Assembly: GCA_009602725.1 (NCBI GenBank)
Contig: WELB01000040.1
Coordinates: 738,471-802,470, forward strand
Direction: 5' to 3'
Source of the DNA: Spirogloea muscicola
Taxonomy: Eukaryota > Streptophyta > Zygnematophyceae > Spirogloeales > Spirogloeaceae
DNA: 64,000 bases
Shown here piece after piece: positions 11,917 to 24,560 of this stretch. The stretch's first letter is position 1; each line of letters starts with the position of its first letter. Both the position numbers and the translations under genes were made by a program. The notes under the pieces are model-generated. The model made no database searches. It was given only the letters and a program-made list of their open reading frames with translations, and was not told the DNA's origin.

Positions 11917-14834
11917 ATGCCTGCCGGGGCTGCGCGCCTCGCAGTCCCCGGGAAGTCGCGCCTGGAGAGCAGCTGGCTGAGCGGGGAGTCGCGGCGGAAG
12001 CTGGCCGCCTCGGCCGTGGCGCCCGCCGTGAACACTGGCGGAGGGGCTCTTTGCGTCCAGGCGAACATCTTTGGCAGGGTGGTTAGGATAGTGAGGGTGA
12101 GGCTAGCTGTCCCTTGACCCGATATCATCTATACTGGCATGCCTTGCCTGCTGCTAGGAGTTGCTCTTGCTCTTACTACGTTCAAACAGGCTCTCTCAAT
12201 TGCAAGTGAGAATTCCGGTTGGTTCTGCCAAAGTTGGTAGATAATATTCAGTGTGTAGATGCTGATAGAATACATGTGGTCCATGTGGCTGGACTGGCAG
12301 TCGTATGCAAACGCTCTGGTGAGCTCAGCAGAAGATCCTGAGAAGCTGCTGGACCAGACCGTCATTGAAATGAACGAGGACCTGACGAAGATGCGTCAGG
12401 CATCAGCACAGGTGTGGCCAGATGCAGTGCACCACTGTGTTTGTGTGGGAGTACGCCGTGGTGTACATAACAGACCTGACACATGAAACTGACTCAAGTA
12501 TCTGTCTGAGGCTGTCTTCAGGTCCTTGCATCACAGAAGCAGCTGGAGAACAAGTATCGGCAATCTCAAACAACCTCAGATGACTGGTGAGCTAGACATG
12601 CTGCCACATACTTCTACATGTGCAGGAAGTGCATGATGCCCACTCTCCATGTGGGCAGGTTGTGGGTGCTGCCACGTACTTGAAAGCTGTAGGTGCGAGT
12701 TGTCACGTTAGTGCATGTTTCGCTCAACAAAAAGCTATGGACAAAACAAGCTGACCCTGGAGAGTCTGCTCTTGTGCAGGTATAGAAGAGCCAAGCTGGC
12801 CCTTGAGAAGGGCGACGAGGAACTTGCCAAGGAGGCACTGAAGAGGCGCAAAGACTATGAAGTACGATAGCTTCATATTGCAACTGGCTCGCTTGTCTGG
12901 TTACAGCTGAGAATTGCTTGTGCCCTCTAGAAATGTTGGCCTTGGGCAAGTCATTGGAGCACCATGGGCATACTGGTCGCATGCAATTCCGCTGCTGATG
13001 TTGGTATACTTGTGTTTGCATTTGGCTTGCACTGTCAGGATGGTGCCAAGGCCCTGAAAGCTCAACTGGATGCTCAGAAGGGAGTCGTAGACAAGCTCAT
13101 CTCCAACACAAGGGTATATTTACTGACAACTTGCAACAAGGACTAAGAGAAGCAAGCTTCTCCTGTGTGGTGGTAGTATGTGGGCCGCATTCTTGTGGAG
13201 CTTACGCGGGCTGCTTCTTTGTAGGGAAGATTATGTACATTGTTATATGAAGTTACATATCTTTATTGTCATGTAGACCTCTGCAAAGGCAGAGAAGCTA
13301 GTGAGCTGATCTTGACTGTACTTGTTGCAGCTGCTGGAGAGCAAGATTCAGGAAGCACGATCAAAGAAGGACACGTTGAAAGCTAGGGCACAGTCTGCCA
13401 AGTACGTCATTCTGAGCTCCAATATCTGGCAGTTTACTTGAAAAGAGCAAGCTTGAATTGCCATATACACCAAGTGCTGCATGTCCACGGCTGATGTCAG
13501 TTTTATTGGCAACAAGCCTCATGGGGGCGATTGGCTTCATTTTTCTATCGCCAGGACGTCTGCTAAGGTGCAGGAGATGATTGGCAACATCAGTACAAGT
13601 AGTGCACTTGCTGCCTTTGACAAAATGGAGGAGAAGGGTATGCAAACCTGCCTTCATGGATGTGTGCGGTTCATCTCACTTCAGTCACGCAGATGTCGGG
13701 AGGCATAGATTTGATGCAGTGAGCTGCTGACTGCATACTGAAATAGTAAGGCATGAGAGGAACATATTTTCCCAATTGCTGATACCTTCCTTGCTTCTTT
13801 CTGTTGGTTGACTTGTTTGCAGCGAGCTGCTAAGGTACACAAAGTATATGATGGCAAATAGATCAAAGCTTATGCTGCCAACTGCTGACACCTCCCTTGG
13901 TCCTTTCTGTGTTTGACTTGACTTGGCAGTGATGGCTTTGGAGGCTGAAACTGAGGCGATGACACAACTCAGCACTGACGACCTTGCTTCAAAGGTACAT
14001 GTCTGCTACAGACATATAAATGAAATGCATCGAGGATTATCTGGTGTGGCATGATCTTGAGCATGAAGATCTCAGCAAGTTCGTTTCTCATATCTCATCC
14101 AATGGTCTTGTCAAGGATTTACTTGATGTCCTATGGCAATGGCTTACAGTGGTCTGCTCCTCTCTGGGCTCAACTCTGAGACACATGCAGGCCCTTAGGG
14201 CAGGTGACTAACTTGAGCAACCTTTCATTTCTCTTGGATGGTACAGTTTGCTCAATTAGAAGGTGGAAGTGGAGTGGATGATGACTTGGCAGCTCTGAAG
14301 CGTGATGTGCTTGGCCCCGGAAAGGTGAGCCATATAGTCATCTACTTTTGACCTCATTTGTGGCTCAGACGTGTGCAAAAGTCTCTGTGATTTACCTTAA
14401 CTCCAGTATGCAGAGCTTCACGGCAGGCTTTGGGAAGTTTCAGGCTTTGGGAAGTTTCATGTAGTAAGGTCAAGTACTTATACTAGCTCTCAAGCAGTTG
14501 CATCACCAAGATCCACATGGCCACCTTGGTGGTATAAAAAATACTATGACATTTTGCACGTGTATAATACGCATAGGTACACATTCAAGTTGAACATACT
14601 GAGAAGCAAATAGCCGTGGTGTATTGTCTGAGACCAATGCTCCAGTTTGAGAGTCCGTCCTCAGCTGACTGACACAGTTTTTTGTGCTTGCAGTCCACCT
14701 CTGGTGAATTACCAGCAGGCAGGAGCACTCCTACTCCTGCTGTCAGTTCAGGCATTGCTGCAAGAGATCTTCAGCGCGATCCAGAGATTGAGGCGGAGCT
14801 TGCAGAGCTCCGGCGGAAGGCTTCTGAATTCTGA
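11917..14834 (+). CDS. VIPP1: VIPP1/IM30, plastid inner-membrane and thylakoid membrane-remodelling protein
   Basis: Ten exons give about 316 residues in frame: 11917-12096, 12301-12411, 12522-12586, 12780-12861, 13039-13113, 13331-13401, 13555-13637, 13930-13994, 14247-14324 and 14694-14834 (stop 14832). VIPP1 belongs to the PspA/ESCRT-III superfamily and forms oligomeric rings that remodel plastid membranes and support thylakoid biogenesis. Signatures are [11 protein letters not shown] (helix 0), [80 protein letters not shown] and [20 protein letters not shown]. The N-terminal 45-60 residues look like a plastid transit peptide. The start is uncertain: an ATG in a GCCGCC context at 11872 lies in another frame before a single N (11900), which may hide missing bases and link the two frames. 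The C-terminal extension is short. Confidence 0.92.
13771..13929 (+). repeat. Tandem duplication of a 3' splice-site region in VIPP1 intron 7
   Basis: About 52 bases ending in tgacttgtttgcag (13771-13822) recur as about 52 diverged bases ending in tgacttgacttggcag (13878-13929). The second copy is the acceptor used to join exon 8 in frame. Confidence 0.6.
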
Positions 14835-15799
14835 GCTGAGTGTCAATAATACCTTCAGAGAGAACCTCCTGAAAAGCGGAGCAACTGCGAGAGAAATGGG
14901 TTATTGGGCTCGATGAATATGTGTTGATTAATAGTTGCACTTGTCTGTACGAGGGTCAGCTCGTGCTTAGCCGTCTTCAAAGCATTTGTCGGCGATTGGG
15001 GCCTGGCTCCTCACACTGAAATCAGAGACAGGCTGCTGCACACAGGAGGCTGGCTGTCCCATGATTCTTGTTGAGATTGTGTGATAAGAGTAAATTGACA
15101 AGTTGTAGCCTAGGCTTCTAGCCACCGCTGGTGGCGGACAGCCATGCAGATTTTATGAAGCTGGCATGCCCTTAAGGCCATGTGCGCGGCAAAGCAAGAA
15201 ACGGTGGGAGAGCATTAGTAATGGGCCGGCCTGGCCAGAATGCAATTTATCTCAGGGTCCAGCAAGGGAGGGCAAAGAGACGGGATACCCAAGTCCTACT
15301 TTATCATAGGCTCCCTATATAGAGCTTCAACATGTTTCTACATTGCACATCTATCTATCTCACACCAATAACCGAAGTTCGAAAGGGCCAGATAGCGTCA
15401 AACCACACAGCTACTCAAATGGCCACTGCGTGCTTAGAAAGTCTCTCATCACCTTCAACAGGCTTTGCTAAGGTCAATTGCAGGCGGGAATCGCGCACCC
15501 ACGTCCTTCACAGGGGGAACAGCTAAACAGTGAGGAAAAGCTAGCCCGGAATGACTTGACGAGGTCCAAAAGGGCCGAAAAGAGCTGAAAGATATGACCA
15601 AGTAAGGACCAAGATGTAGCATTGGAAAGGCTCAATTGGCAAAGCTGGTCTTCCGACTCGGAGCCATCACCTGGTCCACCGGCTGTGGCCCTAACCCTAT
15701 CAGCCCAGGCAGCGGACGCAGCGCCGCCGCCGCCGCCGCCGCCGCCGCTGCCGCCGCCACCGTNCCGACGGTGTGCCGGCTCCGAGATCGACCGAGAGG
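14835..15799. other. Intergenic region with a repeat-family remnant and GCC tract
   Basis: No gene was recognised. At about 15541-15640 the sequence tagcccggaatgacttgacg and the following gaggtccaaaagggccgaa resemble the minus-strand 3' regions of the LINE-like family elsewhere in the window. A CCCTAACCCTAT motif sits at 15692-15703, and a GCC triplet run with a single N at 15764 precedes the RPN13 start. Confidence 0.4.
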
Positions 15800-18700
15800 A
15801 TGAGCGCGGCGATGGCCGGCGACGACGACGCCGACGACGGCCGCGCCGCCTCGCCGTCGCCGCGCTCCGAGGAGGAGAGCCGCCTGCACCCGGTGAGGCT
15901 GGGCCCGCACCGCCACCGCAGCTGCCGAGCCTCCGTTAGCGTCGCCAGTCGCTGGCAGCCCGGCAGCCATTGCAGCAGCCATCTGACAGCCGCCGCCTTG
16001 GCCTCTGGCACCGCAGGCCACGCTCTACCAGTTCCGAGCCGGCAAGATGACGATGCAGGGCACGACGGTGCACCCCGACAGGCGGAAAGGGCTGGTCCGC
16101 ATCTTCAAGGTGCGCCAGCGGTGGCCGAGCTTGCGGTTTTGGCAAGCTAAGCCCACCCTCATGAGGAGCTGCTGCGCTTGCTTCGTGGTCGAGGTGTGGG
16201 CTGACGAGACCAGAGATCTGCATTGGCGAACCTGGGGCTCCATTAAAGCACACGTTAGACGTGGAGACCGGAAAGTGTCGGCGTGCTGCTGGATTTTGTT
16301 GCTGATGGCCACCGCCTGTTCACGTGACAGGGCGAGGACGAGCTGATGCGCTTCCAGTGGCTCAACCGTCGGACATTTGTGGATGAGGAGGTATGGCAAT
16401 CGTTCTCGGCAGGGGTGTCATCCAGCTTCTGGCAAGGCCTGCTTTCTCAGGGAGAGAGACCTACACTGCTGTGCTCGACATTCTGGCAATCACTTCAGCA
16501 TGTCTCCGTACATAAGCCAACTGCATTTCAGCAGAGGACCACCAGCTGGCGAGCTTGATATTACTGGGGCAAATGCACTTGACATTGAGTCCGGCAGGGC
16601 TCGCTTACAATGCACCTGGCAGTAAGACTTGTCCGAAGTGCTGACTGCTGTCCTTGGCTTGACAGGACTTCATTGTCTACCCGGACGATGCCACTTTTGA
16701 GAAGGTAATCTTCTTCACAAAGAGCTGATGGCATATTCATTCTATCGCGTACCAGGAGATAAGACTTCACCCAGTGGTCTTTGTGGGGTGTGGTTATACC
16801 AAGGGCTAAGAATGTGGCAGATGAAGAGATTCTTGGAAACGCCTGATCAAGCACTTCGTCAAAGATTTTATGCAGCTGGATGCCACCAAAGTGGAGAGTC
16901 TCCATCCCCGTCGCGTGCTGCACTTGTACTGCTCCTTTCAGTCACACGACTGTGTCTTCTTTTGGTGTCAGGTCACAGAGACAGACGACCGTGTCTATCT
17001 GGTCAGCTTGAGGAGGAGCAAACGGAAGCTCTTCCTCTGGATGCAGGTCTCTGTGATATCAGTCGCATGTATAGTGGACATTCCTTTAACCACCCAGTGG
17101 TGGCCTCTGTATTACTGGAGTACCTCAGCCGCACCTCGGCCACCATGCTTGCTGGTTTGAATTGAGATTAGGAAATGCACAGAGTGATCTGGGATTTGCA
17201 TGGCAGGAGCCGGACGCAGATCAGGATGAAGCAGTCTGCAGACGAGTGAACAAGATATTCAACATAAGATGTGAGGAAAATATCGATGTGCTATATACTA
17301 GACCAGTGTGAGGTTGAGGCCGCAAGCTAAGCTGAAGGCTCACCGAGGAAGGCGTTGACATTGTACTGCTTGGGATGTGGGTGGTACAGACTATGACGAA
17401 CTAGAGGACGACGAGGACCTTGAGTCTGAAGCCAACTCAGTGTAATCTTGCAGTACCCCACCTCTCCTGATGCTGGAAACAGGCATCCCCCTGCGCCTTG
17501 CTTGTTGTCAAAGGCTTCTCTCCAAATGTCAAGCTCAGCCAGCCTCCATTTCGTTCTACAGTGTTGCTTTGATGATTCTCAGGAGGGTTATCTGCTTGCC
17601 GTGCCAGCCCTGCAGGAGTGATGCCATCATCAATACCAGGTGCTGCTGGCAGCGGTGGTGACAACCGAACGTGGAAGCCAGCTGTCCAGCTGTCCGAATT
17701 GCAGAGCATTCTCTCTAACCTCGGTCAGGAAAGCCAAGGTCAATAGCCTAGACCATTCTTTGCAGCTTTTGACCAACTGCACTTGGGGTTCGAATAGGAA
17801 GCTCCATGACAGTTCCTGCCATCTATGTGGTGCCATAGAATTATCATGTTCCATAGCATAGTGCAGAAACCTGCTTTGCATATTGTGGAGCTTGTAATTG
17901 TACTCATACTTCCACTTGCACCTTTGAGATTTCCAGAACCAGTTGCTTCGATACAACCTTACAACCCAGGTACAAACTTAAAGCCCCATTGTTCGCTTGT
18001 TGTGGTTGAAGTCCTTGTCTATCACTAGCAATTCCTTCTGAGAAGCCAATATATATCCTACATTCAATTATATAGTTGGGAATCTGACTTCTTGCAAGTG
18101 CTCACAAAAGCTTTGGGTTGCCACCAGCTACTGTCTGGCAGTCTATGTGCTCATGGCACGGTCTTTCTGGAGAGTTTTGCTTATACAGGCAGTTGCACTT
18201 CCAGGCATCGATTGATGTTGTGGCTTTGCCTGCTGCTTCGCCTTAATGTAGGACCCAGCTTAGCTGAGATCATCCGTCCTGAGACGCTCAGACCTTTCCT
18301 TGACTACGAGGATGTAAGGGAGCGCCTAGCTCCACACCTTCCTGAGGTGAGCTGACTTCCCTGCTGCATTCGTCCTTATTGCAAGGCCTTTTGTTAGGCG
18401 GCAACGTCGCATGGTTCTTGCAGAATATGACCTGATCCTTTCCTCAGGTCATCCTTGTGTGGACAGCCGCTTCCCTGTTTACCTCTGCAGTTTAAAGATG
18501 TGACTCTCAAAATGCGTCTACTTATATCAAGCATGTGAATATGCAGAGCCTGAGGTCACAAGAGGCTATGGATGAGCTGATGCAGAGCGTGCAGTTTCAG
18601 CAGCAAGTTGAGACATTCAGTCAGGTCAGCCACGAAGCATGGTGGCTTCCCTTTGACAGGAGTGGAGCATGTCACGGGCTACCTGCATATAGCTGAGTTG

Positions 18701-19327
18701 GCAGGTTCAAGTTCGGTCAGAAGAGGCAATTTATATAGTTCTATGTGACATTGGTACTGAGACAGACCGACACTTACTGCAAACACCAGAGACATCGTGA
18801 TGCAGGTCCTTCGCGCTGGTCAATTAGATTTGTCACAGTTTGGAATTGATGCTTCCAAATGTGAGTGCAGGATGCACCCGTGTATGCCATGCTCTGTAAT
18901 TTTGCAACATTCTATAGAGAATCTTTAGCTTAGATGTAGTCCAATGGTGAGCTGTGCAGTCCGCTGGCATGGCTGCATACAGTAAATGTGTTGTCATACT
19001 TCATTATCAGTGCTGACTTACCGGTCTTGTATGGCGCAACTGAAGGTTTTGGATGAGTGTGGTAGACTGAAAATGGGTGCGAGCTTGCATGTTGCAGATG
19101 GCTTCTCTGTCAGCTCTTTTTTGCAAGCCATTGAGGACCAAGCTACCTCAACGGCTGATGCACCAGCTCATCAGCCCTTTAGTGAGGACTTGCCTCTTGA
19201 CAGCAAAGCTGAGACGTCCCATCAGCAGTCTGCAGAGAGAGATGCGCAGCAAGCTGAGCACCGGCAGAGCACGGAGCAGCAAGACAAACCAGGAGAAGAC
19301 GCAGAAGCAGGAGGCGAGGGGCTGTAA
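15800..19327 (+). CDS. RPN13: RPN13/ADRM1, proteasomal ubiquitin receptor
   Basis: Twelve exons give 349 residues: 15800-15892, 16017-16109, 16331-16390, 16666-16704, 16972-17046, 17207-17270, 17390-17441, 17608-17723, 18252-18346, 18547-18624, 18806-18860 and 19098-19327. RPN13 is a 26S proteasome subunit that binds ubiquitin through an N-terminal Pru domain and recruits the deubiquitinase UCH37 through a C-terminal DEUBAD domain. Pru signatures are FRAGKMTMQGTTVHPDRRKG, DDRVYLVSLRRSKRKLFLWM and EPDADQDEAVCRRVNKIFN. The DEUBAD part is GPSLAEIIRPETLRPFLDYE, DVRERLAPHLPE and MDELMQSVQFQQQVETFSQ. The end is acidic and Gln/Glu-rich. Exon 7 to 8 (donor after 17441, acceptor before 17608) is the least certain junction, selected because it is the only one found that keeps frame. 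Human ADRM1 is about 407 residues; the linker here is shorter. Confidence 0.92.
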
Positions 19328-20052
19328 AGCTGGCGGACATGTGGACATTGAGTGGTGGAAGAGCTGCTGAGCAGCTCTTCCAATAGTGTTTCCATTCTTT
19401 TGGTTTTGTTAGAGTAACTGTCACGATGGCTGTGTGGCAGATCGCGTGACGCTGAGAGAAAGACTCAGGCTTTTGGGTCCTTGCTTCTTAGTCGGCAGCA
19501 CTCCACCGTCCAAGATGAACGATGCAATGACACTGACACGGCCAGCAGACTTGGCAAGACTGAAAATAGTGGCCGCAGCCGCCGTGCAGTGCTTGATATC
19601 CCTTGTTGGTAAAGAAAAGAGGCGCCAAAGTCACACAGCTATGCAAGAGGCTACAGCAAATGAGAGCTTAGCCTTTCTTTCTCACAGCCCTCCGCCCCTT
19701 TGACAGAGCTCACTTCTCTTTGGGCTGGCCTCTCACAGCCATTGCCTTGCATGAAGAAGAGCTGATTCTTCTGATTCTTTTCACAGCCGCCGCCCACCAT
19801 TGCAGGAGCTCACGTCTGTTGAGGAATAAAGGGGTCGAAACGCGCTGAAACACACAACTTAGCAAGTACCACGAAGTATGGTCACTCAGTGTGCTCTGGT
19901 TAGCAGCCTCGACAGCCTAAGGAGCGGAAAGTCGTACCACGAAAGGAATGGACTGAGAATGGCGGCCCGAACCCGAAGGCGGGGTCTGATCAGAAGTCAC
20001 GTAACCCCTGGCAAAACCCTCGTAGCCGGGCCAGGACTCTCCGACGCCTGGC

Positions 20053-20084
<32 letters not shown>

Positions 20085-20214
20085 TTACGATGCGGTCGGG
20101 CGAGCCATGGCGAGCGTTGTCCCCTCGACGTAGCCGCCGGCGGTGTCGCTGAAGCCGTGCCTGCGCCTGCGGCGGCCTCGAGACCCGTCGCCGTCAGGAG
20201 CCGCAGTTGGCCCG
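19328..20214. other. Intergenic region with repeat-family remnant upstream of KRI1
   Basis: No gene was recognised. At 19717-19745 the sequence gggctggcctctcacagcca matches copies at 48430 and, in inverse form, at 55565 and 55730 (gtgagaggccagccc). It belongs to the LINE-associated repeat family. A GGC run at 20057-20083 precedes the KRI1 start. Confidence 0.5.
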
Positions 20215-20254
20215 ATGGGCCGCCGCCGCCGGACCCTCCTGGAGGACGACGACG

Positions 20255-20287
<33 letters not shown>

Positions 20288-23200
20288 GCGGCGGCGCGCC
20301 GGAGCGGCTGACGGTGAACACGGCGTTCGCGGCGCGCCTGGCGCACAACCACGCGCGCGCGGACCTGCACCGCCTACGCGAGCTCCAGCGCCGCGGCCTC
20401 GCGCCAGAGTAAGATAGAGCTCGCCGCCCCGACTTCGAGACCCCTGGTTCGACTCCCAGCGCCAGCAGCCGGGCTTCGAGGCGCAGGCCGGCGGCGTCGA
20501 ACCTGCGGCCTCTCGAGCTGAGCCGTTGGCCTTGCTGGGCTTTGCAGCTCGGAGGGCGAGGACAGCCCGTCGGAGGACGAGGACGAGGACGGGCTGCTGC
20601 CGGACGAGACGGAGGCGGCGATCGTGGACGCGCTGGCGGCCATCCGGGCGCGGGACCCGGCCATCTACCGCCCCGACGCCCAGTTCTTCAGGGAGGAGCC
20701 GGAGGCCGGGGACGAGGACGGGGACGTCTCGTAAGGCCCTCAATAAAAGGACTTACGAGAGGCTGACTGTTTACCTGAAAGTTATCCCCAAACGCAATGT
20801 CCTGAGTTCCAATAGTAGTAACTACGTCTGCTCACATGTGGTGCTTAGACGTAAACTCTGACCCCAGTAAGTTTTAGGGTTTATCCAGGAGCACGAGTTT
20901 TGCATCGGTAAGGACGATTGGTTTCGTTAATGACTAAGAGTACGCCGAAGCTCTCTCTGGGTGGAGTCAGTGAGGGCGGTGAGCGGCAGCCTCGACGGCG
21001 GCCGCAGTACCTCAAGGACGTCCTGGCGCAGCAGCTCATTGAAAATGGCGACCGTGCTGCGGACGACGACGAGGAGCAAACGGGCCGGCCGCGGTTGCCC
21101 ACGTTCGCTGAGGAGCAGGAGGCGCTGCGGCGGGCGGTCATCGAGGCTGCCCCGCACGACGACGTTGCCGATGGGAGTGCTGGCCACGGCGATGACGGCG
21201 ACGGTCTTCTGCGACTAAGGTCGAAACGCTAGCCTCAAGCAGTCCCCGAGATGCCTTATATCTTCCTGAAGTCAAGCTGCATGTAAAGAAGGACCAATCA
21301 TCCGAGTAGCAATGAAAAACGACATTTGCAAGTGGTACTCAATCTCTAAATATTTGCATCTCAGTTGTCATTCTTGCGGCGATCTCTGTGGCCCAGACGA
21401 AAGAGTGCTGAGGAGCGACTCAGGGAGGAGGGGGACAGTGCTGAGAACCCCGGCAGCGGTGAGGCTGCCGGCCGCAGCATCTCCGACAGGCTGGAGGCGT
21501 ACTTCGGCTCCGCCGAGCAGCTGGATCACGGCGAGCGCTTCCTCAAAAACTTCCTTCTCAACAAGGTCTGTCGACTTGGACCCACACTTTTAAGCTGCGC
21601 TGAGATTGGGGCCTGACTCGTTAATCAGCCTTGTGAAAGAATGCCATTATGGGCTCCTAGATAGATTTCACTCAGGCTGATGCTGGCATTGGCGTCTGTC
21701 AGGGGTGGATGGAGCGGGACCGGGACCGCGTGCCGAGCTATGAGGACGTCATTGGCGAGGTAGCGCCAGCGCTATCAGTCACGGCCGCGGCCGTCGCACA
21801 TTGAGGTGCATGGGGACTCGAGGCAGCATCAGCTTCCAGCTAGGGCCCGGGCATAATACTATTGGCCTGGCACAGTCGCTAAAGTGCTGCAGAGAGGCGC
21901 GAAACTGGCTACTGGTGCAGGTGGACGAGGAAGAGGAGGAGCTGGAGGCACAGGAGCGATTCGAGGCACGTTGGAACTTCCGCTATGAGGAGGCGGGCGC
22001 TGCTCAGGTCGCCGGCCACTCCAGGTCCTCCTCCTGCCTCCTGTAATACCAAAGCCAGTGGATGTGAGGATGTTAGAGCGTGCGCCAATCTCAGGCCATG
22101 AGTGGGCCTGTCGCTAGAAGTTCTTGAAGGCACACAATGTCTTGATTACCATTCACGTGTGAGAGTTGGAGTTAAGCATTGATCCCACTTGTATGGCACA
22201 TTTATAGCTTGGTGACATGCTGTACGTCTGTACATCCCAGTCATGTAATTCGTGCAAGTCCTCTGAAGCATTAAGCTGCAAGACGCCCAGATGTTCAGCT
22301 TGCAGCTGCCATGCCATACTGGTGCATGCAATTACCCTGAAACTGGGCGGCCAGCTAGCAGACATCAAGTGGTCTTTGGGTTGCCCTCTTGTTGGTCAAT
22401 GGCAGCAGTGGGGTCAGCTGAAAATTACTTAGAGCTTGGTCACGGGTCTTGCAACAGTGCTCTATGGGTGTCAGGCTGACAGCTCGTACTCTCCACCTTC
22501 ATTTCCCCTCCCTCAGGGTGGTGGAGTCCTCTGTGCGGAAGAAGCCAGAGGCACGCAAGCGAGCGCGCACCGCCCGCGAAGAGCGGCAGCAAGCTGCGGC
22601 GGCGGCAGCCGCTGAGGAGCTCAAGCGGCTTAAAAACGTGAAGAAGCGGGAATTGGAGCAGCGACTCTTGCGCATCCAAGAGGGTGACATTCCTCGCTCC
22701 ACTATCCTGCAACGTGGAACAGTCCTGCCTCTGTCAAGTTCTAGCTCTGTCACTCCAGTTGCAAATGACAAAAGCTTTGTTTGGTATCAAAAGTGCGTTC
22801 GTGGTGGGCCTGCCTGAGTGTGGGATTCCTGCATATTGCTGCAGTGGCTGGGGCAGTCGGCGATTCCCGTCTTTCTGCGGCACTTGGGGCTGATGCGCTG
22901 GACGAGGACTTTGACCCCGCCGACTACGACCGGTGGGGACCAGCACCTCATTTATTCCTCAATTGTCACAGGGGGCGTTGACAGAGATTCGCAGAGTCCA
23001 TCATGGAAGGCATTCCAGTTGCTGTGACTTTCAGAGCTAACCTGTCATAAGATGGCCATGCTGAAGTGCATAAGCGTTGTGTGCCTATGGGTAGGCACAA
23101 GTTGTCAAATCTGGCAGTTATGGGTTGATTGATGTTGACGTCTAATACCTACTTTGACGAGTAGACTCATCTCGGTCTTTTCTGCTCGACACATACAGGG

Positions 23201-24560
23201 CCATGGAGGTGGCATTTAACGAGGACTACTATGAGCAGCGAGACGAGGGCCTGGGGGTGCCTGATGAGGAGGACGGCGACGGGGACCTGGAGAAGCCGGA
23301 CTTTGCTGCTGAAGAACGGCTCCTGCTCCTGGCAGGCATCGAACCTGACGTGGGCAAGGGCAGAGTGGCAGATGGGGTTGGGAAGACCACCAGCGTCAGT
23401 GGCGATGGTGGCACTGCGAGCAATGGCCCAGTGAGGGGCTTCCATGCGGCGCGAGACAAGCAGAAGCGGAAGCTGGAGGGCCGGCCTGGCGATGGAGAGG
23501 GCATCACCACACAGACTGGCAGCAATGGCAGCAGCAGGGCGGCAGAGGAGCTCGTGCAGCGGGAGCGTGTGGCGCTTGAGAAGCAGCTGGAGGAGTATTA
23601 CAAGGCAAGAGTCCCTCCTCTCTCCCCTCCTCGCACCTCCTTCCTTCTCTTCCTGTTATGCACCCTCCTCCTTCCATCTCCATCCTCCTCCATTCTCAAG
23701 CGTGAATCAAGAAGGTAGCCACGAGTGCGTTACTGGTATAGCTTCGAGCTCACTTCCCACTCAGTGCCTATTTGATATCAGTTTGAGCTCGTACTGCCAT
23801 AGGAGGCTTGCTTGCTCCATCACGTTCTGTATTGAATCCCTGGGCTGACCAGCACTGGTCCGGATCATCTGCCCGTCCTTTGTGCCTGCAGCTAGATTAT
23901 GAGGACCTGATTGGGGACTTGCCGACGCGGTTCCGGTACCGGGCAGTGGCACCCAACATGTACGGCCTCAATGCGGCAGCAATTTTGGTGGCCGATGACA
24001 GCGAGCTTAACCAGTTCGTGTCGGTCAAGAAGCTTGCGCCGTACCAGACCAAGGAGTGGCAGCCCAAGTCCAAGCCTCCGCCGGCGCTGGCAGGGAGACC
24101 CACTGGACCACCGGAATTTTCGGCGGTGGTTGGCAAGAAGGCACGCCGGAAGGCTCAGGCGCTCGACCACCACGGAAGTTGGAGTCGGCCGCGAGGGCAC
24201 CGAGAAAGTGGCGCCAGCACCACGAAGGTTGCAGGCGGCACCTCCACAGTCGCAGCCAACGTCCCTGGAAATACAGCAGGGTCAGCGCTTGAGTCGGAGC
24301 GCGCCGGTGTTGACGACGGGCGAGCTGACAGTGCAGCCAACATGAGTACCGAGGCGGCAGTCACGCAGCGGCGGCGGCGTAAGAAGCCCAAGAAGCGCAA
24401 GGCGGACTCTGCGGGCCTGTCACTGCGCCGCCTGAGCTCGTATGGCATGGAGGCGCTGCCTGAGGCAAACCGACCGAAGGCGCCGCCACCTACGCGTGAG
24501 GGAAAACAGCGGCGGCGCCGGCGGCGCTCTAGGGAGGGCACTGAAGACGACAGTGAATGA
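20215..24560 (+). CDS. KRI1: KRI1-like ribosome biogenesis factor
   Basis: Ten exons give about 771 residues: 20215-20408, 20548-20730, 20941-21219, 21397-21565, 21703-21759, 21921-22024, 22517-22683, 22845-22932, 23199-23604 and 23892-24560. KRI1 is a nucleolar protein needed for 40S subunit assembly. Signatures are YLKDVLAQQLIENG, ERFLKNFLLNKGWMERD, DEDFDPADYDRAMEVAFNED, EEYYKLDYEDLIGDLPTRFR and APNMYGLNAAAILVADDSEL in the C-terminal Kri1 domain, followed by QFVSVKKLAPYQTKEWQP. The protein is highly charged with acidic and Lys/Arg-rich blocks, and ends in a basic RRRRRR-type tail. Exon 9 to 10 uses a GC-AG intron (see findings). Exon 3 begins after AAGAG at 20940, chosen to preserve frame. 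A B-box-like GGTTCGACTCC lies in intron 1. Confidence 0.92.

Noticed and set aside
17441-17470. Intron of about nine bases in RPN13 between GCCAACTCAG and TACCCC
   Set aside because: Too short to be spliced; the 17442-17607 intron keeps frame and family sequence instead.
20400-20470. Possible tRNA gene around a B box in KRI1 intron 1
   Set aside because: No A box or acceptor/anticodon stems could be folded at the required spacing.
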